Assembly: GCA_021792135.1 (NCBI GenBank)
Contig: JAJYVF010000006.1
Span: forward strand, 1 to 64,000
Length of the DNA stretch: 64,000 bases
Direction: 5' to 3'
Origin: Acidobacteriota bacterium
GTDB taxonomy: Bacteria > Acidobacteriota > Terriglobia > Terriglobales > Acidobacteriaceae
The position numbers and the translations under genes are program-made. Positions 1 through 8,509 of the stretch are shown here, piece after piece (the stretch's first letter is position 1; each line of letters opens with the position of its first letter). Below the pieces are notes generated by a model. The model ran no database searches and had not been told where the DNA came from. It saw nothing but the letters and a program-made list of their open reading frames with translations.

Positions 1-319
1 CATGGTTCGGTCAGTTCCGACGACTCTTGGTAAGACATGAGCATCTTCTCGCTACCTACCGTGCCTTCTTCTATCTCGCTTGTCTCTGGATCACCCTCAG
101 GCGATGTTTATGAAACAGCCTCTAACACATTAATCAAAGAGATATAGGCCTGTCTTCTTCATATGGGATGATATTAGTTCCGACCTTTTGGACGATCATC
201 TTGCTTTCCTTCTGACTACATGTGTGAAAAACCAATGAGTTGGGGCCCGGGTGAGGGCAGAGTAGCTATTCGACAGGGTGCATCGGTACCCAGCCCTTCT
301 GCTAACTACTAACTGCGGG
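1..319. other. Intergenic stretch, no gene recognised
   Basis: This stretch is less GC-rich than the rest of the window and I found no convincing coding region, RNA gene or repeat in it. It lies downstream of the minus-strand operon that ends at 320, so it should hold that operon's terminator. A weak AGCCC/GGGCT inverted pair sits just past the stop codon (about 292-320), but it has no clear T-run. Confidence 0.5.
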
Positions 320-2422
320 CTAACGGTTGCTGATTGTCGTCTGCATCGGCTCCCCGGTTGACTCAAACCTCATTCCGGCCAGCTCGGTTCCCGACGCCAG
401 CACATCGCGCAGCTTCTCCGGATTGTTTCCGCTTGTCCGCGCCGCCGCCCGCAGGACGCGGCTTGCCTCCTCTGCCCCGGCGTCCTGCGGGAGCCGGAAG
501 ATCCATGGCACGTTGGTGGACGTCAGCGCGTGGTCGCCGGAGAGAGCGATAACCGGCAGGAACATCTTCAGCGACATCTGCTCGGCAAAGTGCGCCGAAT
601 CCCGGTCCAGCGCGATGATCGCCAGTGCATGGCCGCTCTCCAGCGCCCTAACCAGCTGCGTGGTCGCCGCGCCCCAGTTCTGATTGCTGTCAACGGCCAC
701 GGCCCGCCAGCCGGCTGGACGCAGTTCATCCTTCAGCTCCGTGCTCGCGGTGATCTGCTCTGCATGAGGGCCGAAGAGGACGATGTTCACAGGTCCCCGC
801 GGCAGGTTGGCGCGATGCGGGCCTGCATAGACGACTTCATCCTCGCCGACCCGGGCGTAAGGTGTGGGAGGATCAGACCCGGGCGCCCCCCTGCCGCGTG
901 GTTCCCGGAGTGAGGAACTCATACCGGGTGTGCTCGCCCGCTCTGTTCCCGACATCGTTGCGACACGGTACGTAATTTTCCCGTCGTGGACTGTGCCCAG
1001 GTACATCGGGCTGACGTTCTTGTTGTTGGGGTCAAAGACCATGTGGCCCGTCACGCCATCGTATTGGTACACCTGATCCAGCGCATCCTGAATGCGCGCC
1101 CGGTTCAGCCCCGCGCGGCAGATGGCCTCCAGCAGAATGTTCATCGCGTCGTAGGCAAGGGCCGCGAACTGCTCAGGCTTCTCGCCGAACCGCGCCTCAT
1201 ACCGCTGCTCAAAGGAGAGCCATGTGGGGTCGGAGCGTGCGGGATCGTAGGGATAGACCGCCTCGAACCCTTCCGCGGCCGACCCAGCCCGCGCCAGCAA
1301 CTCGTCGCCGAGCGTGCGATAGCTGCCGAAAACCCGCTGCTTCATGCCCATGGCCCGCATCTGCCCGAGAATTGCCGCCGCTTCGGGCGCATCTCCCCAG
1401 AGCACGATCGCATCGGCACGCGAATCGCGAATAATGCGCAGTTCGCGGCTAAAGTCCGTATCTCCGGGCATATACTTTTGCTCGACTACCACGGGATGCC
1501 CGAGCCGCACGGCGGCGTCGCGAAATTTCTCCACGCCCATTCGCCCGTAGCGGTTGTTCACGCGCAGCAGCGCCGCGCGCTTCAGGCGGAGTTCGGTAAA
1601 GATCCGCCGCGCCAGAATGTAGCTCTGCACGCGATCGTCCTGGAGATCGGTGAAATACCAGGGGATATAGGTTTCCGGCACAGTCGGATCGGTAGATGCC
1701 GAGTTGACGATGGGAAACTCCGCCTTCAACGCCAGGCGCAACATCATGTGCGTCGACTCCGAACTGATGGACCCGAAGATCGCCCAGTCTTTCTCCTGGT
1801 AGATCATCTTTACCGCTTCGTCGAGGGGCGCGCCCCAGATCGCCGAATCGGTGGGTCGCTCCTGGCCGCCCTCCGCGCCGAATTGCCAGTTGGTGTAATC
1901 ATCGTGCACCATCAGACGGAACGGTTTGCCACCGTACCCGCCGCGTGCATTGGCATCATCGATAGCCATCTGCGCGCCATGCAGCATGCGCAGCCCATAT
2001 ACCTGATCGGCCTGCTTCGCGATTGGACCGAGAAAGCCGATTCTCACCTCCTTCACGTTGGTCGGAACGGGGATATCCCGTCCCGGCCCTGTGTAAATGT
2101 TCGGATGTGTGTAGTTCTCGTAGTACGGCTTGGCGAAATGCCCGTAAGGCTCCAGATCCGCCGGAGTTCCGGCGTATGGCTCCACGGTGCGATCCGGCGG
2201 TGGCCCAGGCGGATGCGCTCCGCAGGAGCAGCCGGGGCCGGGAACTGGTGACCCCGGGCTCCCGGCGAGCTTGTTCTCTGCGGTGGACGAACCTGGCCCA
2301 GGGGCGTGGCTCGCCTGTCCGAAACCGCTCGCCGCCAGCGCGCACACCGTCACCAGTGCCGCAACCGAGGCGAGCGGCCAGGTTCCCGTGTCCTCTCCGC
2401 AATCGACCAGGTTTCGCCGCAT
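320..2422 (-). CDS. Periplasmic branched-chain amino acid-type ABC substrate-binding protein with extra C-terminal lobe
   Basis: 700 aa. A signal-like hydrophobic N-terminus (about residues 15-36) precedes a Pro/Gly/Cys-rich linker. A Peripla_BP_6/Leu-Ile-Val-binding fold follows (about 125-490); typical pieces are KEVRIGFLGPIAKQAD and the stretch around FGSISSEST. Residues about 535-690 look like a second, partial copy of the N-terminal receptor lobe (NIVLFGPHAEQ, then NVPWIFRLPQDA, which parallels YIPWYFTDLQDD in the first copy). No permease or ATPase gene is nearby, so it may be a sensor or chaperone-like binding protein rather than part of a transporter. It is the last gene of a five-gene operon, 5 nt after the RidA gene, with a GAGGAG ribosome-binding site. 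Confidence 0.75.
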   Translation of the reverse strand: MRRNLVDCGEDTGTWPLASVAALVTVCALAASGFGQASHAPGPGSSTAENKLAGSPGSPVPGPGCSCGAHPPGPPPDRTVEPYAGTPADLEPYGHFAKPYYENYTHPNIYTGPGRDIPVPTNVKEVRIGFLGPIAKQADQVYGLRMLHGAQMAIDDANARGGYGGKPFRLMVHDDYTNWQFGAEGGQERPTDSAIWGAPLDEAVKMIYQEKDWAIFGSISSESTHMMLRLALKAEFPIVNSASTDPTVPETYIPWYFTDLQDDRVQSYILARRIFTELRLKRAALLRVNNRYGRMGVEKFRDAAVRLGHPVVVEQKYMPGDTDFSRELRIIRDSRADAIVLWGDAPEAAAILGQMRAMGMKQRVFGSYRTLGDELLARAGSAAEGFEAVYPYDPARSDPTWLSFEQRYEARFGEKPEQFAALAYDAMNILLEAICRAGLNRARIQDALDQVYQYDGVTGHMVFDPNNKNVSPMYLGTVHDGKITYRVATMSGTERASTPGMSSSLREPRGRGAPGSDPPTPYARVGEDEVVYAGPHRANLPRGPVNIVLFGPHAEQITASTELKDELRPAGWRAVAVDSNQNWGAATTQLVRALESGHALAIIALDRDSAHFAEQMSLKMFLPVIALSGDHALTSTNVPWIFRLPQDAGAEEASRVLRAAARTSGNNPEKLRDVLASGTELAGMRFESTGEPMQTTISNR

Positions 2423-2427
2423 GGCTC

Positions 2428-2919
2428 TTACTCCTCGCGCTTAGGCGTGCGGAACATGGCGATGGCTTCAATCTCCACCAGCAGCTCCGGCCGGCAGAGC
2501 TTTGCCTGGATGCCCGTGGACGCCGGCAGCGGGTCAAGCCCCAGCTCCCTGTAGAACGTTGTACGTTCTTCGTTAAAGGCCTCGTAGTCGCGGTCAATGT
2601 CGCGCAGGTAGCAGGAAGTCCGCACGATGTCGTGCCACGTCGCGCCTTCGCTCGCCAGCAACGCGGTGATGTTGGCCAGCGTGCGCCGCATTTGAGCTCG
2701 GAAGTCGCCGATGTGGACACTGCGGCCGTTCTCGTCGATGCTGGCTGTGCCGGAGATGAGCAGGATGGTAAGCCCGTTCAGGTCGATCCTCATGCCGCGC
2801 GAAAACGAACTGGGTTTCGCGTAGGCGTAAGCTTCGTTCAGGACACTGTGGTTGGTGATCGCCCGTCTTTCGACGGGCGCATGGGCGATGTCAGCCAGAA
2901 GCTCTGCTACAGTATTCAT
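2428..2919 (-). CDS. RidA/YjgF/UK114 family protein
   Basis: 163 aa. The protein shows the RidA-family pattern: a phrase like LLISGTASIDENG, then ALLASEGATWHDIVRTSCYL, and a C-terminal PELLVEIEAIAMF. RidA proteins hydrolyse reactive enamine/imine intermediates, though many paralogues have other roles. Here it lies between a propeller protein and a periplasmic binding protein and has no signal peptide, so it is presumably cytoplasmic. Its ATG overlaps the stop of the upstream gene by 4 nt (ATGA), with AAGGAG just upstream, so translation is coupled. The specific substrate is unknown. Confidence 0.85.
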   Translation of the reverse strand: MNTVAELLADIAHAPVERRAITNHSVLNEAYAYAKPSSFSRGMRIDLNGLTILLISGTASIDENGRSVHIGDFRAQMRRTLANITALLASEGATWHDIVRTSCYLRDIDRDYEAFNEERTTFYRELGLDPLPASTGIQAKLCRPELLVEIEAIAMFRTPKREE

Positions 2920-4046
2920 CGGTATGACTCCTTAGGTTGATAAATTCCGTGACTTAGACCTTTTGCGGTCGCGACCCAGATATCGCGTCCCTGAAAATCG
3001 ATGCCGAGCATGTAATTGTGAGCAGGGGCGGTGGTGACGGGGATGTTGGTGACGTGCCCTGCCGCGTCGCGAACGATCATCTCGGGCTTGCCGGTATCGA
3101 GAGCGGGCCGGTAAACGGCCCAGTTTGTGCCGTCATAATAGGCGAGACCCTTGTCGGTGCAGAACCAGGCGTGGTTGCCATCGACAGCTTTCACAGAGTT
3201 GGTGAAGTTACTGGGCAGTCCGCTGTCCTTTGTCAGGAAGTTATGCCAGTAGCGGCCGTCATAACGGCTGTCACCGAAATAGGTCGAGACCCACACAATG
3301 CCGTCCACATAACTTACCGCGCTGGTGATGTCGTGAATCAGCCCCTGATTCCTCAACAACACAATCTCGGTCTCGCTATCCGGATCCTTGTACATATCCC
3401 ATGCACCGGTCTTCTGGGTGTATTCGAGCAGCCCGCTGCCCCACACCGCGAAGTACACTTTGTCCGGAGCCGCGGAGACGCCGTAGACCCATATTTCCCG
3501 CATGGGCGTGTTGCGCTCATTCCAGAGTGACCACTGACCGGTGCGAGTGTTCAGCCGGCAGGCGCCGGCTGCGGTTGCAACCCAGACGTAATCGCCTTCG
3601 ACTGCAACCCCGTAGACGACGTCGTTGCTCAGGCCCGAGTTGAGCTGCGTATACGTATCGATGCGTCCCGCCGAAATGCGGCTCAGGCCGCCCATGGTTC
3701 CGGCCCATACCGCGCCGGTACGCTTGTCCAGAGCCAGCGAGAGAACTGCCTGCTGCGCCAGCCCGTCGGCGACGGTATAGATCTTCCAGTGGCCGTTCTC
3801 GAATTCCGCCAGCCCGTCGTCCGTCCCGGCCCAGATGCGGTCGCCATCCACCAGAACGGAATAGACATGGCTGTTCGGCAGCCCGTTCGCCGTCGTGTAA
3901 TTGACAAAGTGGTATCGCGGCATCGTCGGTACGGCTGCAGCCTTTGCGGATGCAGGAACCGCGTGTCCTCGCGCAGGATGCGACGGCGGCTGTGCCAGGG
4001 CCAGCGCCGTTGCGAATAGGATTCCGAACATCGCTGTTCGTTTCAT
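2916..4046 (-). CDS. Secreted beta-propeller protein (two-component regulator propeller repeats)
   Basis: 376 aa. A signal peptide (MKRTAMFGILFATALALA) is followed by repeated blades of the Reg_prop type, for example NGLPNSHVYSVLVDGDRIWAGTDDG and IWVATAKGLSHG. These blades normally form the periplasmic sensor of hybrid two-component kinases, but no transmembrane segment, kinase or HTH domain follows, so it is a stand-alone propeller. It overlaps the cytochrome-propeller gene upstream and the RidA gene downstream by 4 nt each. Ligand unknown. Confidence 0.8.
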   Translation of the reverse strand: MKRTAMFGILFATALALAQPPSHPARGHAVPASAKAAAVPTMPRYHFVNYTTANGLPNSHVYSVLVDGDRIWAGTDDGLAEFENGHWKIYTVADGLAQQAVLSLALDKRTGAVWAGTMGGLSRISAGRIDTYTQLNSGLSNDVVYGVAVEGDYVWVATAAGACRLNTRTGQWSLWNERNTPMREIWVYGVSAAPDKVYFAVWGSGLLEYTQKTGAWDMYKDPDSETEIVLLRNQGLIHDITSAVSYVDGIVWVSTYFGDSRYDGRYWHNFLTKDSGLPSNFTNSVKAVDGNHAWFCTDKGLAYYDGTNWAVYRPALDTGKPEMIVRDAAGHVTNIPVTTAPAHNYMLGIDFQGRDIWVATAKGLSHGIYQPKESYR

Positions 4047-5920
4047 CGCGTCCTCAGGTACTCGATCAGGTCGTTCAGTTCGTCCTTGGTCAGGTCGTTG
4101 GTGCGGCCGTGCCGGTCGTGCGGGTTGTAGATGGTCCAGATTTCCTCAAGCGTCTGCGCCGAGCCGTCGTGCAGGTAAGGCCCTGTCAGCGCAATGTTGC
4201 TCAGTTGCGGCGTATCCAAAAGACCGCTGTTGTCGGTCGTCTTGCCGGTGCCCACATCGAACGATTTCTGATTCGTCCCTTTGGGCCCACTGTGGCAGTA
4301 CGCGCACTGGTTTGTCTGTGGGATGGGCCGGTCCAGCTTGTCTGTCGTTCGGTAAAAAATCTCTCTGCCTCGCTCCTGTGCGGCAGTGAGCTGACCGTCC
4401 GCCGTGCTCCATCGACGGGGTCGCGAAGGCAGACTGCGGACATAGAGCACCAGATCCGCCAGCCGCAGATCGTCGTAGTTCTGCGACCGCCAGAAATACA
4501 TTTCCGTTCTCGGCCCGCATTCCATCGAGAGAGAGGGATTCTTGCCGTTCCACTTGAACGGATTCGTCCCGCGCAGATCCTCGATCGGCCGGTTGTCGAC
4601 GATGTCGCGGCCGAAACCGTCCGGCTCAAGGTCCCACTGCAGATCGTCGAAGGTGGAGTCGATGTGGCAGTTGGCGCAGCCGAACTGCCCCTGAAACGAA
4701 TACTGCGCCGAATAAAATGTCTGCTCGCCGCGGCGCAGCGCGGTGACTCTTTCCGGACCGGCCAGGCGGATCGTCCGCGCGACGCGCAGAGTGCGGGTGT
4801 CGATGACGCTGATGGTGTCGTCGAGGCGATTGGCGACGTAGAGCAGGTTACCGTCGCCGCTGAGCGCCACGCCGCGTGGATTCTTTCCCACCGGAATGCG
4901 GGCGACTACATAACGTGCGCTCGCCGAGAGATCTTCGGCAATCGGTTCTCGATTTCTCCGGATGTATGCAAGCATGCGCTGCGCGTCGATCACCGTCACG
5001 CAGTCGGAGCCGCCGTGACTGACGTAGATGCGCGATTTATTGGGCGCGATGGCCACCCCAAACGGCCGCGCGAAGTAGCGGTCCAGCTCGTCGAGCGGAA
5101 CCTCGACAGGGCGGCCGACATCCGCGCCGAAGATGGTGAGCGTATCGACAAATGCCCAGCCGTGTTCCACGTGCGCCAGCGGTACAAGGTTCTTCGGGTG
5201 CAGCTCCGCAACCACGCCAAGGCGGCCGTCACGCGACACAGCTACATGGAAGGCGCCCGCGATAGAGGGCAGCGGAATGCGCTGCACGACCATGACACGG
5301 GTGGGGTCCACCACCGTAATCTCCGACCGAGGCGGAGTCCGGTACGGCCCGGGGTTCGGATAGATGTGTGTTGTGTACAGCCGTCCGCCGTCCGCTGTGA
5401 TGGCCATATAGCTGGCGCCGCGGCCCGCCTCCAGGGTATCCTCCACTGCCCCTGTCGCCGCATCCAGCACCGTAATGTTGTTCCCGACGCGGTCCGCAAT
5501 AAAGAGTGTCTTTCCCGCGCGATCCTCTTCGACGCTCGAAGGTTCAAACCCGGCCCTCCATGTCGCCACGACTGCGCTTGTCCTGACGTCGATAACGCTG
5601 AGCGTGTCGTCCCAGGAGTTCACGACAAAGAGCCGCCGCCTGTCAGGGGAAAAGGCAAAGCCGCGGGGATCATGTCCAGCGGGGATGGTCTGCAGCGTCC
5701 GCCCGCTCCGCGCATCCAGAACGCGTACGTCGCCCGTGCCCTCGCAGAGGGCGTAGAGACGCGATCCGTCGGGAGACAGCAGCAGTTCGAGAGGCGAAGC
5801 GTATAATTCCGTGTTATCGAGGGAAGGCGTTGCTGTGCCGCTTACGACGCGCGGCTGCCAGAGCGCGGCCAGGCCGGCGAGCGCGGCGCAGGCGATCGCC
5901 GGAATGAAACGGCGCTTCAC
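4043..5920 (-). CDS. YVTN-type beta-propeller fused to di-haem cytochrome c (MauG/CcpA-like)
   Basis: 625 aa from a GTG start at 5920, chosen because it forms a 4-nt overlap with the upstream stop and begins a signal peptide (KRRFIPAIACAALAGLAAL). Residues about 30-390 are YVTN/NHL-like blades (SPDGSRLYALCEGTGDVRVLD; GNLLYVANRLDDTISVIDT). The C-terminal third carries two CxxCH haem motifs (FGCANCHID and NQCAYCHSG) and the PYLHDGSAQTLEE stretch typical of the bacterial cytochrome c peroxidase/MauG family. It is probably a periplasmic redox enzyme or electron carrier. The substrate cannot be read from the sequence. Confidence 0.85.
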   Translation of the reverse strand: MKRRFIPAIACAALAGLAALWQPRVVSGTATPSLDNTELYASPLELLLSPDGSRLYALCEGTGDVRVLDARSGRTLQTIPAGHDPRGFAFSPDRRRLFVVNSWDDTLSVIDVRTSAVVATWRAGFEPSSVEEDRAGKTLFIADRVGNNITVLDAATGAVEDTLEAGRGASYMAITADGGRLYTTHIYPNPGPYRTPPRSEITVVDPTRVMVVQRIPLPSIAGAFHVAVSRDGRLGVVAELHPKNLVPLAHVEHGWAFVDTLTIFGADVGRPVEVPLDELDRYFARPFGVAIAPNKSRIYVSHGGSDCVTVIDAQRMLAYIRRNREPIAEDLSASARYVVARIPVGKNPRGVALSGDGNLLYVANRLDDTISVIDTRTLRVARTIRLAGPERVTALRRGEQTFYSAQYSFQGQFGCANCHIDSTFDDLQWDLEPDGFGRDIVDNRPIEDLRGTNPFKWNGKNPSLSMECGPRTEMYFWRSQNYDDLRLADLVLYVRSLPSRPRRWSTADGQLTAAQERGREIFYRTTDKLDRPIPQTNQCAYCHSGPKGTNQKSFDVGTGKTTDNSGLLDTPQLSNIALTGPYLHDGSAQTLEEIWTIYNPHDRHGRTNDLTKDELNDLIEYLRTR

Positions 5921-7611
5921 CGCGGCTCCTCCACGGTCAGCACGCGGTCGGCGCCTAAGTTCTCGATCGTCTGGGAGTGCCCGCTGGGCCAGTGCACAGT
6001 AACCTTGTCGATCTTCTCCGCCCCACCCAGTCCAAAGTGCAGCCGCCCGTCGTTCTGCGAGAGATACCCGGACGAGGCCACGCGCTCCGCCATCTGATAG
6101 CGCCCGCCGGCCCAGATCTCCACGCGTGCGCCGATGCCGTCGCGATTGCTTTCTGAATGATCCTTGGGCGTATTGGCCCCGTGCAGGCGGATCTCGATCC
6201 AGTGCCCTGTCCCCGTCGACACGTTGTGCAGCAGAGTGCCGGGCGCGCCCAGGTTCACGACAAAGGCGTCGATTTTGCCGTCGTTGTCGTAATCGGCGAA
6301 GCATGCGCCGCGCGCCACCGTGCGCGTGTTCACCACCTCGCCGGCATCTCGAGAAACATCCTCGAAGCGTCCCTGGCCAAGCCCCCTGAACACCGAGTGT
6401 TCCATGGGAATCATGTGGATCAGCCCGCCGTGGAAGACCATGATGTCGAGCAGGCCGTCGTTATCGAGGTCATAGACGCCGCTGCCCCAGCTCACATACT
6501 GCGCATTGGCCTGCGAGAGACCGGAGAGGATACCGATATCGGTAAAGGTTCCGTCTCCGTTGTTTTTCATGAGCCGGTTGTAGTGGCCGTCGCTCACCCA
6601 CAGATCGAGCAGCTTGCTGCCGGTAATATCGGCAAAGACCGGACCCATCGATGAAGTCGCCTCGCCGTCCTGCCCATAGGCCACGTCGGCATCTTCCGCG
6701 ATCTCCCGGAATGTGCCGTTGTGCATGTTGTGGAACAGAAAGTTCTGCGTGCTGTCGTTGGCGATGTAGATGTCGTCCCAGCCGTCGCCGTCGAAGTCCG
6801 CCGCCGTCACGCCCATGGTGCGGCCGATGGACGCACCGATGCCGGATTTGTCCGTCACATCGGTAAACGTTCCGTCGCAGTTGTTGTGGTAGAGGCGGTT
6901 CGTTTCGCCTTCGTAATCCAGGGGTCCCGGATAGTTATCGGCGGCATAAAAATTTCTGTATTTCGGGTCGAACTTCACATAGCGGCCCACAAACAAGTCC
7001 ACGCAGCCATCGCGGTCGTAGTCCAGCCAGGTGGAGCTGATCGACCATCCGTCCACCTTGATTCCGGACTTCGCCGTCACGTCGGTGAACGTTCCGTTGC
7101 CGTTGTTGTGGTACAGAATGGCCCTCCCGTAGCCGGTCACCAGCAGGTCCTCGTAGCCGTCGTTGTCGTAGTCCGCTGCCGTCACCGCGGTGGCGTACAG
7201 GACCGGATCGAGCCCGGCCTGTTCCGTCACATCGGTGAACGTTCCGTCGCCGTTATTGCGGTAAAGATGGTTGTGCGGCGGAGGGTTCGGCGCCTTCTGC
7301 AGCGGGCTGGTCGTCATGGATGCCGGCAGCGTTTGTCCGCTCAGCACGTAAAGGTCGGGCAGGCCGTCGTTGTTGTAGTCGAACCACACGCAGCCTGAAC
7401 CTGTGCCTTCCAGCAGCGAGCTGAGCTTCGCTGACCCGATGCTGTGCGTGAAGTTGATGCCGGCCTTTGCCGTCGCATCCTCAAAACGGATTTGCGACTG
7501 CCGGGCTTGTGTCGCCTGCGGGGCATTCGGCACGCTGCCGGGATTCGCTGCTCCTGTCTGCGCGATTGCGGCGGAGGCCATTCCGAGAATAAGTAACCGT
7601 CTGGGCTTCAT
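5917..7611 (-). CDS. CRTAC1 family protein (FG-GAP/VCBS repeats, ASPIC/UnbV domain)
   Basis: 564 aa. The start at 7611 gives a signal peptide (MKPRRLLILGMASAAIAQ). The body has at least six FG-GAP/VCBS-type repeats with calcium-binding-like DxDxDG cores (DYNNDGLPDLYVLSG, DFDGDGWDDIYIAND, DYDNDGKIDAFVVN). The C-terminus is an ASPIC/UnbV domain (GIGARVEIWAGGRYQMAERV, then TVHWPSGHSQTIENL). Such proteins are common in Acidobacteriota and Bacteroidota and are extracytoplasmic. First gene of the operon; its TGA overlaps the GTG of the next gene. Function unproven. Confidence 0.85.
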   Translation of the reverse strand: MKPRRLLILGMASAAIAQTGAANPGSVPNAPQATQARQSQIRFEDATAKAGINFTHSIGSAKLSSLLEGTGSGCVWFDYNNDGLPDLYVLSGQTLPASMTTSPLQKAPNPPPHNHLYRNNGDGTFTDVTEQAGLDPVLYATAVTAADYDNDGYEDLLVTGYGRAILYHNNGNGTFTDVTAKSGIKVDGWSISSTWLDYDRDGCVDLFVGRYVKFDPKYRNFYAADNYPGPLDYEGETNRLYHNNCDGTFTDVTDKSGIGASIGRTMGVTAADFDGDGWDDIYIANDSTQNFLFHNMHNGTFREIAEDADVAYGQDGEATSSMGPVFADITGSKLLDLWVSDGHYNRLMKNNGDGTFTDIGILSGLSQANAQYVSWGSGVYDLDNDGLLDIMVFHGGLIHMIPMEHSVFRGLGQGRFEDVSRDAGEVVNTRTVARGACFADYDNDGKIDAFVVNLGAPGTLLHNVSTGTGHWIEIRLHGANTPKDHSESNRDGIGARVEIWAGGRYQMAERVASSGYLSQNDGRLHFGLGGAEKIDKVTVHWPSGHSQTIENLGADRVLTVEEPR

Positions 7612-7949
7612 TTGTCGTTGGCCTCCGGGATTGGCGGACGGCGGTGTCCCGTTAACGCGACTGGCGTGGTGCTGTGCGGCAAACCTGGGGAACACGATGA
7701 TTTGGCGAGCGGTCCGGGCGGGTCTGACAGCTCACGCAGATGTTCTGCCCGCGGCTGCTCAACCGGAACGAGCCCTGCGTCCTGGGGTATCGTCACTCTG
7801 TCTCCCCGTGCAGTGCGGCGGTGACACCCGGACCGAAGTGGGGGTCAACAGAATGGAACCGCAGTAATGGCCTGCGCGGGGACCGCTTTGTTTGTACCAG
7901 GCAGCCGCGCAGCCGGGAGCAGAGTCCTCGAAGGGATGGTGTGCGTCTC
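7612..7949. other. Intergenic stretch upstream of the CRTAC1 operon
   Basis: Contains the presumed promoter of the minus-strand operon 320-7611. Several open frames exist but none has a recognisable domain, a ribosome-binding site or family-like composition. The right end runs into decayed aroF-like sequence, so part of this stretch may be degenerate coding DNA. Confidence 0.4.
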
Positions 7950-8332
7950 AGGCAGCCGTCTGCAGCGCGCGGTCGCGCGTGGCGTGCAACCCCATCCAGC
8001 GAGCAGCCGATCCGCAGGATGTCGGCGTACTGGGCGGCCTGTGTTGCTTTGGCTGCGGTTATTACTTCAGTAACGGTCGCCAGCCCGGTGGCCTGTTCTG
8101 CGCGGGCTGGCAGCTGCAGCCCCTCCAGCCCGATGCACCGGAAAGCACAGGGAGCAATGTGCACATGGAAGGCGCCGCCGTGCAGAACACGAGCTCCAGC
8201 AACGGCTGCCCTTTGGGCACTTTCCATCGGCTGCCGCTCGATTTCTGCGGGGCACGGCCCCGGTAGAATCGCGAACTTGCCACTGCCGGCCACAACGGCA
8301 CCGGCGCGGATGACCGTTGAGTCATCGGGCAT
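7950..8332 (-). pseudogene. Remnant of 3-deoxy-7-phosphoheptulonate (DAHP) synthase, AroF type
   Basis: An open frame from 8332 to about 8006 aligns by eye with the middle of type I DAHP synthases: GKFAILPGPCPAE (family: fviiaGPCavE), AGARVLHGGAF (family: aGa..lRGGAF), GLATVTEV and YADILRIG. The catalytic RGGAFKPRTSPY segment has decayed to HGGAFHVHIAPC. After 8006 the family pattern continues in another frame as AARWMGLHA (family: GARNMQN) and soon meets a stop, so at least one frameshift is present. The N-terminal regulatory part and the C-terminal half of the barrel are missing. I see this as a dead fragment next to the sulfur island. Confidence 0.6.
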
Positions 8333-8509
8333 GCACCTCAGAACATCGGGCCAACCATCAATCTGGCCCTTCCAGCTTCCCGTCACCTCCGCTCCGTTTC
8401 TCTGGGGAAACACGAGCTTAATTCAGACAGAAGCAGGGATGCTTCCATCGAAAGGTGGAGATTCGGTGTGTCTTTGGTGCACCCCGGCAATGAGCTACGC
8501 CGAGGCTGC

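Noticed and set aside
3944-5806. Long plus-strand open frame (620 codons)
   Set aside because: It is the antisense shadow of the cytochrome-propeller gene; composition is Arg/His/Val-rich with no domain. High GC makes such frames common here.
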